A stretch of DNA of 64,000 nucleotides from contig CM068838.1 in assembly GCA_028554795.2 (NCBI GenBank), forward strand, positions 91,911,474 to 91,975,473, read 5' to 3'. Positions 47,535 to 59,798 of this stretch are shown piece by piece. Every line of letters starts with the position of its first letter. Position 1 is the stretch's first letter. A program made the position numbers and the translations under genes. This DNA is from Sinohyriopsis cumingii. Lineage: Eukaryota > Mollusca > Bivalvia > Unionida > Unionidae. The notes below the pieces were generated by a model. It saw nothing but the letters and a program-made list of their open reading frames with translations. It made no database searches and had not been told where the DNA came from.

Positions 47535-48135
47535 CCATCAACACACAAATGATGGCTGTACTTGTAGTATATTTTCATGGTGACTGGCTGTACTAGCAGT
47601 CTGTACTGTAATCTTCACACAAATGATGGCTGTACTTGTAGTATATTTTCATGGTGACTGGCTGTACTAGCAGTCTGTACTGGAATCTTCACATCATAGT
47701 CCATCTACACACATGACAGGCTGTACTTGTAGTCCATGTTCATGGTAACTGGCAGCACTTGTAGTCTATATTCATCATGACTAGCAGCACTTGGGGCCCC
47801 GAGTGGCTGCATGGTCTAAAGTGCTCACCGTTATGGATCATTGCCATCTCACCTCTGTCTACATGGGTTTAAGTCTCGGGTTTGGCCAATGTGGGTATGT
47901 GAGAAAGCTTGCCAGCAGCTTCTTGTGTGTCGGTGGTTCATTCCAGGGTTTTCCCGGGTTCTTCCTCCACCATTTATACCGGCTGCCACATATAGCCTAT
48001 CTTGTGCTGAAAATTGGCATCATACCCTACAACAACCACAACTGGCAACACTTGTAGTCCATGTTCATGGTGACTGGCAGCACTTGTAGTTCATGTTCAT
48101 GGTGACTGGCTGGACTTTTAGTCCATGTTCATAGT
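47535..48135. repeat. Minisatellite split by an SINE
   Basis: Units with GGCTGTACTTGTAGT and TTCATGGTGACTGGC. Includes an exact-looking duplication with a step of about 82 bp (47545 and 47627). It continues after the SINE as 39-bp units (48041-48135). Confidence 0.8.
47793..48040 (+). mobile_element. tRNA-derived SINE, family 1, copy 4
   Basis: Nearly full-length copy (248 bp) with a degraded A box (GTGGCTGCATGGTCTAAAG) and B box (GGTTTAAGTCT). Flanked by an imperfect 13-bp duplication (ACTAGCAGCACTT and ACTGGCAACACTT). It interrupts the minisatellite at 47535-48135. Confidence 0.85.
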
Positions 48136-48289
48136 GACTGGCACTGCACTTGTAGTTGTCACATTGCAAGTGCAAATTAATTAATGAAATAACAAGTTTT
48201 GTGCATTTTTTTATATCCTTGATAATTTGTTTTTAAAACTGGAATGGCAGGTACAAATGGAAGGGTGTGCGAATAATATACACACGTGG

Positions 48290-49000
48290 TGGCAGGTTGT
48301 ACTTGTAGTCTGTGTCCCAGTCTTCACATTTCAATATATACACATAGTGGCAGGCTATGCCCTAGTCTTCACATTTCATTCTATGCACATGGTGGCAGGT
48401 TATGTTTGCAGTCTGTGTCCATCTTCCCATTTCAAGCTACACACACAGTGGCAGGCTATGCTTGTATTCTATTCCTTGGTCTTCACATTTCAATCTACAC
48501 ACATGGTGGCAGGCTGTACTTGTTGTCTGTGTCCTAGTCTTCACATTTGAACATACACACATGGTGGCAGGCTGTACTTGTAGTATGTGTCCCAGTCTTC
48601 ACATTTCAATCTATACACATCGTGACAGGCTATGCCCTAGTCTTCACATTTCAATATATGCACATGGTGGCAGGTTGTGCTTGCAGTCTGTGTCCATCTT
48701 CCCATTTCAAGCTACACACATAATGGCGGGCTATGCTTGTATTATATTCCTTAAGTCTTCACATTTCAATCTACACACATGGTGGCAGGCTGTACTTGTT
48801 GTCTGTGTCCTTAAGTCTTCACATTTCAATCTAAACATATCATGGCAGGCTGTGCTTGTTGTCATTAGTCTTCATATTTCAATGTAGACACATGGCAGCA
48901 GGTTGTGCTTGCAGTCTATGTCCTAGTTTTCACATTCAATCTACACACATGGTTGCAGGCTGTGCTTGTCCTTTGTGTCTGAGTCTTCACAAAAGTTTGT
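48290..49000. repeat. About 58-bp minisatellite
   Basis: About twelve units of GTCTTCACATTTCAATCTAC, then ACACATGGTGGCAGGCTGTA and CTTGTAGTCTGTGTCC. Some are shortened. Confidence 0.88.
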
Positions 49001-49371
49001 GTAAGTTCAGTAGATTATTAAATATATGCAAAGAGGAATCTAAGTGTTGTTGCCATTCAATAATCCAATGGAATATCAAATCATGAGGGGTTATACAGTC
49101 TGCAGTTGGTATATATGGTATGCAGATTGTTCACAGACCTCTCTTATCCAGTAATAAAATGGAGTAACAGAGCATGTAACAGCATCAGTGTGGTATCTAC
49201 ACATCTATGGAATGATAAATGGCCTCAGTCACACATCAGTGCTTTATCTTTATCCACAGGTATTTATGTGGCTAGTTCGATAAAGAGCAAAAATACCTAA
49301 ATTATCCCACTTTAAAATTTGCCCCAAGTTCTTCGCCAAATTAATTACTTTAATATGTCCCCCATTACAGT

Positions 49372-49560
49372 AAAACATGCCTAAATAGCAAACACCTCTA
49401 TGAAGAGGGCATCTGTTTATAAAGGACAATTTTTACACCATGACTAACTAGAAAGGCTCAGGCCCTACAATATTAAAATCTAAACCCATCTCTTCTTGCA
49501 TTTTTCCTGACAATTAAAATTATAAAGTGTTATCAGCAGACTGCATCAATCCGTGTTAAG
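49372..49560. mobile_element. Fragment related to the CAGTAAAAC MITE
   Basis: Begins CAGTAAAACATGCCTAAATA, like the left end at 41194, and continues with AACACCTCTATGAAGAGGGC. No matching right end was found. Confidence 0.3.
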
Positions 49561-51728
49561 TAAACACTGTCTACAGGGCTTAATTGTACAATATGTAGAC
49601 GGGCATCTCATCAGCCACTGTACCGTTCACATCATGGTTGTGGGGTGGGAAGACAATCATAAGATATAAAGTTTAGTCAAGTACATGTCTAACATATTTA
49701 GTTGCAAGGTGAAAGGTAACATCAATGGCTGTAATAACTAACGTAACTTATAATGAGTGAAGTCATCTGAGTGACAGCTACATATCATCAGAAACATGGA
49801 GGGTGTTATGTACTTCTGAGAGAGTGACAGGTACGATAAAATTGTTTGCACCTGCAACACGCACAGTGGATAGAATGTTGGCATATCTCTATGTTACTTT
49901 CATCCCAGCAATGTGTTCTCACAGAATTTTGTCAAACTTTATTAATAAAACATGAAACTCCTGTGCTGACATGTACTGTGATTGAAATTTCTTTGGATAT
50001 TGCACTTCTGGAAATTGTACGTAATCTAAGTACAAATTTAAAAGCAACTGGTAACTAAAATGGCTGCTCGCTTGTACTTGAAAAAATCAGCCTGAATGAG
50101 TGTCAAGTACACTGTCTTTAGCAGTTATTAAATTTATATAAGGAAAATGAATTCTGCCTGACTAGACGAATATCAGCTTCTGAAAATGCAACGATTGAAT
50201 TACAAATATAAAAAGATTAAAAAGAGTTATCTGCTCTTTCTTTACAATTTACCTTTAAGGTTCTAGAAGTGAAAATAACCAAATGGTGAAAGAAAATTTT
50301 TATAGGTACACATCTGAACTAAATGCCAGGCTGTACTCTATAACCCAACTTTACAATTCTTTTAACAATGCCTGAGATATACAAGTCCAAGATCAATGTC
50401 ACCATTACACAAATGACAAAATGGTTTCTGTATAAATCTCAAGTTCATAATTGCATTCTTTACCAAACTTTCTGGATGGCTTCAATCTGAAACAAGACTC
50501 TTATTAACTTGAGGTCAAAAGGCCAAGGCTTTACCTGGGACTGAAAGAAAAAATGCAGTTCCACTGTATTATTCCTTAGCACAGTGTCATAGCAACTGCC
50601 TAGTAAGCATTACTACTGCAACTGAAAGGAAGGAGTGGGGCTACAAGCAACCAGCTCTTTTTCATTTGGAAAAAGCCCCAGAGTTTTATGGGGGAGAGGG
50701 ACAATGCCACTGGCTTAGCAAAATAAAATTTTATTTTAACAATTACATAACTAAATAAACCTCACTGTTGATGGTATTTGGTTTTCTATGCACTGTAATA
50801 TCTTTATATTTATAGTTATCTAATTAATCTGTCAACTGAATCTATAGACATATGTAGACGTACAAAATATATTTGTCTCTTTTCTCTGTACATTTACATC
50901 TGTATCTATACCTACATTTATATCTAACTGGTCTTTGATTCATGCACCACATCTGTTTTATTATCAGTTTAATCTTAATATAAAGGACACCTGTCCATAA
51001 TGGAAAAATTTATGTCATTTGTGTGCTCATCATTAGACTACCTGCAGTGTAATTAAATGTTTTTACCATCCAAATAAGAAAGTAAAGTGGCAGTATCATA
51101 TGGAGACATACTTGTTCACTAATAATGCCCATGCAAATACATCACAATCAAACGCTGTTAGAACGGATTAAATATCTTTCAACAACATAAGACATGACAG
51201 TCTGGATTTGCATGATTTATAGTCCAACAGAGCTAAATCTGTTTTCAAATTGGAACAACATTCAAGAAATCAATAGAGACACAAATGCCAATAAAATACT
51301 GTCAAAACACCTTATCAATAGCTGTTACACTAAATATTTACTCTTATTATTGGTATATTTATGGCAAGCATTTATTGGTTGACTTGCCCTTGAGAGTTCT
51401 GAGGTGAAAATGGGAACCAAAATTGATCTTTACTTTATCATATATACAAAAAGACCTAAGCACGCCTTCAAAGTTGCCACAAGACAATCATGAAAATAAA
51501 AATTTAAACTTGTCATGGGCTGCTGGATAATGGATTTTTTGTGGCTTTAGAAAAGAATGTCTTATTTTCAAACCCCAAGATAAAAATACTGTTTTGTATT
51601 TTCAAGTTATCACACTAATTTTAAATAGTATAATTTTAATGAGACAACTTCCAACAATTCTTATTTGTTTTGTTTTCATGTGCTTTAATAAACACTTATT
51701 GTACAATCTACATACTTTGATAGTGATA

Positions 51729-51910
51729 GGGTACTGACCATTTGACTGGTGGGGGGGGGGCAGGGGAGACCTTTGTTACTGGTGGGGAAAAAACATTCAA
51801 GTCCTCCATAAGTTAAATATTTGCTTACAAAAATGTTTAGTCTTTTCCCAGGAGTCTAGCTATGGAAAAAATCCAAGTCCACCCACCCCTCTTTTAGACT
51901 GTCAAAGTCC
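51729..51910. mobile_element. Second, decayed copy of the G-rich MITE
   Basis: Starts GGGTACTGACCATTTGACTGG followed by a 10-G run (51751-51760), and ends with a C-rich CCACCCACCCCTC stretch, then TTTTAGACTGTCAAAGTCC, which is weakly inverted to the start. This resembles the element at 39891-40090 at its left end. It lies within CFAP107 intron 2. Confidence 0.4.
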
Positions 51911-52818
51911 AAAATATGTTTACAGAAGAATTTTTAAAATCTGTGATGACTGATGTACAGGTTTTGACAGTAATTCAGAAATAGACAAGCATTTTTATGT
52001 AGAAAAACTAAAATTTGATAAATATGTAGAAAAACTAAAATTTGATAAATATGGGAATCAGCAAATTACAAGATATTACAATTTATCTTTGATACATGTT
52101 TTTTTCTTCTTCCAAGTTTCATTTACTTTTCTCTGATGAATGGTAATCAGAAATCAAAACAAAGACGTTACCTTGGAAAGAATATCTGAAGTAACTGCTG
52201 CACACTATCTGATGACTTAAATATAAAATGTGACTACACCATTAAGCACTGTTAGAAAATTCTTTGTTGTTACAGCATTTTCATCAAAACTCTAACATTC
52301 ACTAGGTATAATAACATTAGTTTTAGGAAAATTTACTAAAGGCTTTGCTGAGCTTATCTCCCACTCAAGACAGAAGAACTTGTATAAACAATGATATAGT
52401 GGATATAAACGCATACAGCCAGTATTGGCGTACATTTATCACACCTATTCAGGTCATATACAGTAGTTATTACATTTTGGGCATCTTAATAGCTTGTAAC
52501 CTGTCACAAACATACAGCTTCTATTGCTCCATTTTTCAAAATTAAAGGAGTAAATGTGCTCTATTGTATGTCTGAGTTTTGCATTTCTAAATATTCACAG
52601 CACCCATATGACACTGTTTATGACCATAGCTATTAAAACATTCCTGATCCAATGACGGATGACTGTAAAGTTTTAGATTAATGAATTTCATGACATGAAG
52701 CATTAAAACTCAAATTAAACAAAATTTTAAAAAAGTATTCAAATATATAAATACTTTTAGCTTTGCACAATGTATTTTCTCCTATATTATGCATACAACT
52801 GCAAACAGCTTAGCATGT

Positions 52819-53073
52819 TGTTTATTGTATGTAGGGTTTAATGCCATTTTTCAGCACAAGATAAGCTATACACTGGCTTTATAACAGTATAAATGGTGGA
52901 GGAAGAACCCTGGAAAATTATGGAAAGAACTTTCAACCCACGAGAAGCTACTGGTAAGCTTTCTCACATACCCACATACGTCGAACCCAAGACTCGAACC
53001 CATGCAGACAGACGTGAGATGGCAATGATCCGTAATGGTGAGCACTTTAGACCGCTCAGCCACTAAGGGCCCC
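52819..53073 (-). mobile_element. tRNA-derived SINE, family 1, copy 5
   Basis: Full-length copy on the minus strand (255 bp), with its head at the right end and tail at the left. Flanked by AGCTTAGCATGT (52807-52818) and AGCTTGGCATGT (53074-53085), a 12-bp duplication with one mismatch. Confidence 0.85.
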
Positions 53074-53085
53074 AGCTTGGCATGT

Positions 53086-54900
53086 ATATGTATGTATGAA
53101 GAGGGTTTAACAGCACATCAGCACAATACTGGCTATACAGTACTGAGTATGTTTAGGTATATCAACAATGGCAAAAAATGGGTAAAATATCCAAATTACA
53201 AAGTCAGGCTTTCCATATAAGCTACACTTCTTGAAACCCAGACTGACCGTTTTATATGAAGACAATATCAGACATGATCTACACTTGGTGTGGTTGACTG
53301 GACATTATAGATATAGGTAGAGTACACAGTAAATTGCAGTTCTAGATTTTATCAAATATTCCATTTCCAGGACCAATCATAATCTATTCTAATTGGAAAT
53401 GGGACAGGAGAAGATAGTTTTACTTTTAAAATCTTTCACTTGTACCGTTTTATTTATATTTAGCTCAACTGGTTCAGTCTTAATTGTTTAATAGCTTTCA
53501 TGTTTAAGCTTTAAACTGTGAACATTACCACACACTATGTCACACAAAACTGCTTGTTTGAATTTACTCTGCCATGTACTGAATTTCATTACAATGCTTT
53601 TGTTGTTAATCGAGGAGTTATCTTTCTAACAGGTCTGGCCTTTCGCCAGTTCTCAATTCAGTCATGATAATACCATTGTTAATGTCATAAAACAAACCCA
53701 GCTGTAAACAACATAAACCCAGCTTTTCTATTTCTTAATGCTCTGGCAAATCAGGGGTTATGCTATTCACTCTGACTGAACAGCAGAGCCCAAAACTGAC
53801 ATTTTAATTTGTTCTCGGGCTGGCAGCCTGTGAATTTTTTTAGAATAAAACTCAAATCCCCAAATTAACTTCAAATAAATAATCTTACACTGATAAACTG
53901 ATTTTTAAAAAACACATGATACTATCCCGTAATAATAAAAAAATTGTATCGAGAAATAGATAATGTATCTAAGTTAAAAAGAAAATTCAATCCCCTGACA
54001 AAAGATGAAATGGTTGGACCCTAAGTACCAAAAATAATGCCAACCTGACCGTGAAATCACAGTTTTTGAGCTTTAGTTTGAGCTTCATATATCATTTTGG
54101 CCAATCGCAAATAAGGTTATATCGGAAAGGTCATTTCTGACTGGCTTATAGAAAAAAAACAATTCAAACTTCAGCCTGATCTGAGTCTGCACTGTATACA
54201 AAAGGGTGAACATCATACGGGTAAATATGGTAATAAAAAACCTGTATCTGGCCAGGAAGGGTAACACTCTTACCATAGCACTGAGACTTGCTCAACTAGA
54301 AAGATTAAAGACATTTGTTGGGGGGGGGGGGTTGACAATAGACAGCAGTAAACAATAAAATATCTCTTAACAACATGTTTTAACAAGATGTCACTCTTCC
54401 AAATATTTAGGGGCAGTGAGTTAAAAGTTCCTGGGCTCAAGTCACTTATGATCCCATATATCAACAAAATCAAACAACTCATCAGGATCAAATCAGAATA
54501 ATTAGACTGATTTCAAATTTACTTCTAAAATATACCATATAATTACTGGTACTGTATTACGTTCTCACCTGTGTCAATTTATTCTAATTATTCTCTACCC
54601 TTCAGTCAAAATCCATTTGTTATTTGATTGATAGCTGAACAAAATCTTCTTTAATCATATCAGTTTATACGAAAAAAGGTTAATCATCTGAAATATTATC
54701 ATTGTACAAAAAAATGTTAATGTTGCTTTTATAAAAGGTTGAAATTACACATCATCTTTGAACAAAATACTTGATGCCGATAAATGAGACCCCTTCAAAT
54801 GGTCAGTTTCATATGTCATATAATATAATTATGACAGCATTTCACAACTACGAACTATTATTTGGTATAAAATCACTGACCTAAGACATTCAACTAATGA
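53086..54900. other. CFAP107 intron 2, unique-looking part
   Basis: AT-rich with no coding signal. A 12-G run lies at 54320-54331. Confidence 0.5.
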
Positions 54901-54904
54901 ATGA

Positions 54905-55060
54905 GAGTACAAAGTATGTACAGCTAAGTAAAAATGGTACAATTAGTATGTACACTTGAGTAAAAATAGCACAATTAGTATGTACAGTTAAGCACAAATA
55001 GTACAAAGAAGGTTCAGTTGAGTAAAGAGTAGAAAGTATCTACAGTTTTACATCTGGATG
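54905..55060. repeat. About 31-bp degenerate minisatellite
   Basis: About five units of AGTATGTACAGTTAAGTAAA followed by AATGGTACAATT. Confidence 0.75.
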
Positions 55061-55254
55061 ATATCTGTTTACTATAGTTGTGGAATAGGATATAGTCAAA
55101 CTTGTGAAGAAAGTCACATGACTTTAGGGTAGAATCAGTGTACTACAAATGCTTGGTAAGCAGGACGACTGGTGTCAGCACAAATAACATACAAATTCTA
55201 AACAAATAATTGTATTTCAAAACAATGTCTCAAATACTATAATGACTTAATATA

Positions 55255-56995
55255 ACATAATCCCAAATTAACAGCACAGGTCCATCAGTCATGAATTACT
55301 TAACATGTACCAAACTAACAGCAACAAAGTTATGAATCACTTAGTGTACCATGTACCAAATTAACAGCACACGTCCATCAAAGTCATGAATTACTTAGCA
55401 TAACGTGTACCAAATTAACAGCACAGGTCCATCAAAGTCATGAATCACTTAGCATAACATGTATCAAATTAACAGCACAGGTTCATCAAAGTCATGAAAT
55501 ACTTAGCATACCATGTACCAAAATAACATCAAAGTCATGAATCACTTAACATAACATGTACCAAATTAACAGCACAGGTCCATTAAAGTCATGAATCACT
55601 TAGCATACCATGTACCAAAATAACATCAAAGTCATGAATCACTTAACATAACATGAACCAAACTAACAGCACACATCCATTAAAGTCATGAATCACTTAG
55701 CATAACATGTACCAAATTAACAGCACACGTCCATCAAAGTCATGAATCACTTAACATAACATGTACCAAACTAACAGCAACAAAGTCATGAATCACTTAA
55801 CATGTACCAAATTAACAGCAAAGGTCCATCAAAGTCATGAATCACTTAGCATACCATGTACCAAATTAACAGCACACGTCCATCAAAGTCATCAATCACT
55901 TAACGTAACATGTACCAATTTAACAGTACAGGAGCACAGGTCCATCAAAGTCATGAATCACTTAACATACCATGTACCAAATTAACAGCACAGGTCCATC
56001 AAAGTCATGAATCACTTAGCATAACATGTACCAAATTAACAGCAAGGATCCATCAAAGTCATGAATCACTTAACATCACAAGTACCAAATTAACAGCACA
56101 GATCCATCAAAGTCATGAATCACTTAACATGTACCAAATTAACAGCACAGGTCCATCAAAGTCATGAATCACTTAACATCACAAGTACCAAATTAACAGC
56201 ACAGATCCATCAAAGTCATGAATCACTTAACATAACATGTACCAAATTAACAGCACACGTCCATCAAATGCATGAATCACTTAACATAACATGTACCAAA
56301 TTAACATCACAGACCCATCAGTCATGAATCACTTAGCATAACATGTACCAAATTAACAGCACACGTCCATCAAATGCATGAATCACTTAACATAACATGT
56401 ACCAAATTAACATCACAGACCCATCAGTCATGAATCACTTAGCATAACATGTACCAAATTAACATCACAGGTCCATCAAATGCATGAATCACTTTGCATA
56501 ACATGTACCAAATTAACAGCACAGATCCATCAGTCATGAATCCCTTCACATAACATGTACCAAATTAACAGCACACGTCCATCAAAGTCATGAATCCCTT
56601 CACATAACATATACCAAATTAACAGCACAGATCCATCAGTCATGAATCCCTTCACATAACATGTATCAAATTAACAGCACAGGTCCATCACAGTCATGCA
56701 TCACTTAGCATAACATGTACCAAATTAACAGCACAGGTCCATCAAAGTCATGAATCACTTAGCATAACATGTACCAAATTAACAGCACAGGTCCATCACA
56801 GTCATGAATTACTTAGCATAACATGTACCAAATTAACATCAAAGTCATGAATCACTTAGCATAACATGTACCAAATTAACAGCACAGGTCCATCAGTCAT
56901 GAATTACTTAGCATACCATGTACCAAAATAACATCAAAGTCATGAATCACTTAACATAACATGTACCAAATTAACAGCACAGGTCCATTTTGATT
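55255..56995. repeat. 54-bp minisatellite, about 30 units
   Basis: CATGAATCACTTAACATAAC, then ATGTACCAAATTAACAGCAC and AGGTCCATCAAAGT. Recurrent shortened units lack the TTAACAGCACAGGTCC part. Many local deletions are shared between non-adjacent units. Confidence 0.92.
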
Positions 56996-57814
56996 TTTAA
57001 TCATTTCACTCTCTATAATGTTTTGAAACATTAGAACTATTGGCTTTTTGTATTTTAATGTCTACAAAGAGAGGGAGTTGCAATAGCCAAGTTAATTGGC
57101 GGAGTGTCCAAGAGTTTATGTTTATACATCCAGGCTAGCCAGGGTTAGCTGTCTTATACTGGCCTTTGGTCAAGCACTAAGCTCCCATTTTCTCAGCATA
57201 AAATAGTCAACAATGTTAAAACAATGCTGTTAAACCCAGCATTAAAAACAAAGCTATGGTCAATTTTAAAAGATATAAGGCACTTTGTAAATTTGATTTT
57301 TTCTTTTTTACCTTTGACATCTAGTTCAATTTTTGTGCTCAACATATCTGTAAGTACTGGGCCTTATCTATACCATAACATGTCTGCAGATAAAGGGAAA
57401 TTAGAACTTGCAGGACCCTGTAACATTATCATGTCTACAGAGACAGATAAGGGTACATTTAAGTTTACAGGGACCTGTCATATATATCACACCTAGCCAT
57501 AGTACAGGTGTATATACACACATAGTCTCCTTTCCTTACATAAACTACCATTTCAGTCATTGAAACTGTACCGGTATATCATCACAGAATAAATAAGGCT
57601 GTCTATGCATATCAATTACACCTCTACTGACCATCTTATTTCTGATTTTGTGCAAATGATGCCAACACTTATCAGCTGGTGCATTAAATGTGGGACAATT
57701 TTGTGTCTATGCTGTCTATACATGCAAGTTCAGAGTACATTGGTAAATAAAGGTACATGTTTTTGTGATGAAATAAGTACAGAATTGTTACTTACATATA
57801 TCAATCCCTCACTA

Positions 57815-58500
57815 TAAGACCTTTCATTATATCACAATTCCTGTTATAAGACGTTTTTTCATTGTAATACAGTTCCATTACAAGGCAGGCATGGTTAAGA
57901 ATCCCATTTGACTAGAATTTGTAGAAGTGTATGTATCATTTACTACTTTATCATGAAGTGGTTTCATGGATAGTGTTATAATGAGGGAGTAGAGTATCAT
58001 GTACTTGATTATCAGGTGGTTTCATAGACAGTATTATGGGGGAATAATGTCATGTACTTCATTATAAGATGTTCTCATGTACAGTTTTATAATGAGGGAG
58101 TTGTTTTTGTTGTTGTGGGCCTAATGCTGTTTTTCAGCACATGATAGGCTATACATGGCAGCAAATGTAACTAGTGGAAAAAGAACCTCAAAAAATCCCA
58201 GGAAAATCCACCAACCCACAGGAAGCTACTGGAAAGTTTTCTCACAGTAACCCACATAGGCTGAGTCCAAGACTCGAACCCATGTGGACATTGGTGAGAT
58301 GGCAGTGATCAGTAAAGGCAAGCACTTTAGACCACTCTGCCACCCAGAGCCCCTAATGGGTAGTTTACCATGTACTGATTATAAGGTGGTCTCATGGACA
58401 ATGTTTTAATGAGGGTGAATTGTATTATGTACTCATTATAAGGCATTCTCATTATAAGGTGAGATACCCTATTACTTCCATGGATATTGTTGTAATGAGA
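57815..58500. repeat. About 60-bp degenerate array split by an SINE
   Basis: Units share GTTATAATGAGGGAGT, TCATGTACTTGATTATAAGG and TGGT(T/C)TCATGGACAGT. SINE copy 6 interrupts it at 58101-58353. Confidence 0.8.
58101..58353 (-). mobile_element. tRNA-derived SINE, family 1, copy 6
   Basis: Full-length but diverged copy on the minus strand. The head (GGCAGAGTGGTCTAAAGTGC) is at the right. The flanks TAATGAGGGAG and TAATGGGTAGT suggest a decayed target duplication. It interrupts the approximately 60-bp degenerate array at 57815-58500. Confidence 0.8.
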
Positions 58501-59509
58501 GATTAACATTATAAAAAAATTTCATTTCTAGCAGAAGATGAACATTCCATTTCCATGTAGCTAATTGTTCCTATTTTCCTTTTCTATATAGGGCAAATTT
58601 CTATATAGGGCAAAAATGTACTAACGAATGCAGTGTCAACATAATGGCTTGTAATAAACCTTAACTGGAGATAAACCAACAAACTTCTGTCCATTTGGTT
58701 ACAGACCTAGAATAGGTATGAAGAAGTGACCTCAACAATGTTAAACAATGTTGTTTTTAAAATGATTTCAAAGTCACATCTGTTCTTTAGAATTTATTCA
58801 ACTGAAAAAATATCCCTCTTTTCCAAAGTTTGTACAAGAATATTATGCAAGTTCCTGTCAGGCTTGCATAAGCATAAGTCTACATCAATGCATCACCGTT
58901 CAGGCCTGTCTCACCCACCCATATAAGCAATCTAAATCTCCGTAACATATTTCACATCTGGATTCTTCTTTCACGTGCTTGGGATTCCTATCTCACCTGT
59001 AGACACAGCAATCTAACTTTTACATTAGAGATATTGTTTGAAAATATAAAAAAAATTTACTTAATTTTGTAACTTCAGAACACCCTCATTGTGACACTGT
59101 CTATGATAACCATACTGTCTTATAATGAAGTACCTGATACATGTACTTTAATTACCACTTGAAGACACGGGTCCTACTCACCTTGTTACCTGAACTGTGT
59201 GTAATGAAGGGCATTAAAGTGAAGAAGTAGTATGAGTTTTTAACCTTCAAACAAAATTTTTGTTCTCCGTTTAAGTTATTTGTTTACAGAAAATTAACAA
59301 TAAACAGGGTACATGTAACATTCTTCATTCACGCATGACAAGGGTTCCAACTGGAACACCAATTGCTGCTACAGTCAATGTTAAACAACATTAACAAATT
59401 AGAACACATCATTATAACATTGCTGATGACTCCAAAACTGGAGGCCATCATCACAAGGAAATTCATAACCACTCTCACTATCTTCTAAATCAAATAAAAC
59501 AAGAAATAC

Positions 59510-59798
59510 CTTGCAGAGGATAGTCTGATTTTTCAGGACCCCATGCCAGTCGATTACCATTCCACTCTCGTGATGGAGGCAATGAATTCTCCTTCCATCT
59601 ACCATTGTAGTGTTCATCATACCATGAGATCTTGTTGTTTGCATATCTATTACCATGGTGATAAAACAAATATTCCGGTCCATATCCATCATCTTTTAAG
59701 ACAGCTTTGCGTCTTACAATTACATCTGGACGATGATTTCCAAAGTTTCGGAAATCTGTTCTATGAGTACTGCTGTTCTTGTGATCTCCCCTCAGAAA
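59510..59798 (-). CDS. CFAP107: CFAP107 exon 2
   Basis: Exon of 289 bp on the minus strand, with acceptor TTTGTTTTTGTTTAAG and donor CAAG|GTATTT. It reads 96 codons (residues 36-131) plus one base. Conserved landmarks shared with vertebrate CFAP107 are HRPD (57-60), YDEHYN (95-100), LPPSREWNG (108-116) and PEKSDYP (123-129). These are the strongest identity evidence in the window; the order and spacing fit the family. Exon 1 joins in phase 0 across a 1.7-kb intron. The last base (G) is completed in exon 3 to Gly132. Confidence 0.9.

Larger units (their letters stand above)
49001..52806. other. CFAP107 intron 2, repeat-poor part
   Basis: Mostly unique-looking AT-rich sequence with MITE fragments and a 27-bp direct duplication (ATGTAGAAAAACTAAAATTT...) at about 51996-52050. 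No exon is supportable on either strand. Confidence 0.5.

Noticed and set aside
48227-49086. Frames of 76-161 codons with repeated HISIYTHGG text
   Set aside because: Products of the approximately 58-bp minisatellite.
55761-56327. Frames with repeated QSHESLNI text
   Set aside because: Products of the 54-bp minisatellite.
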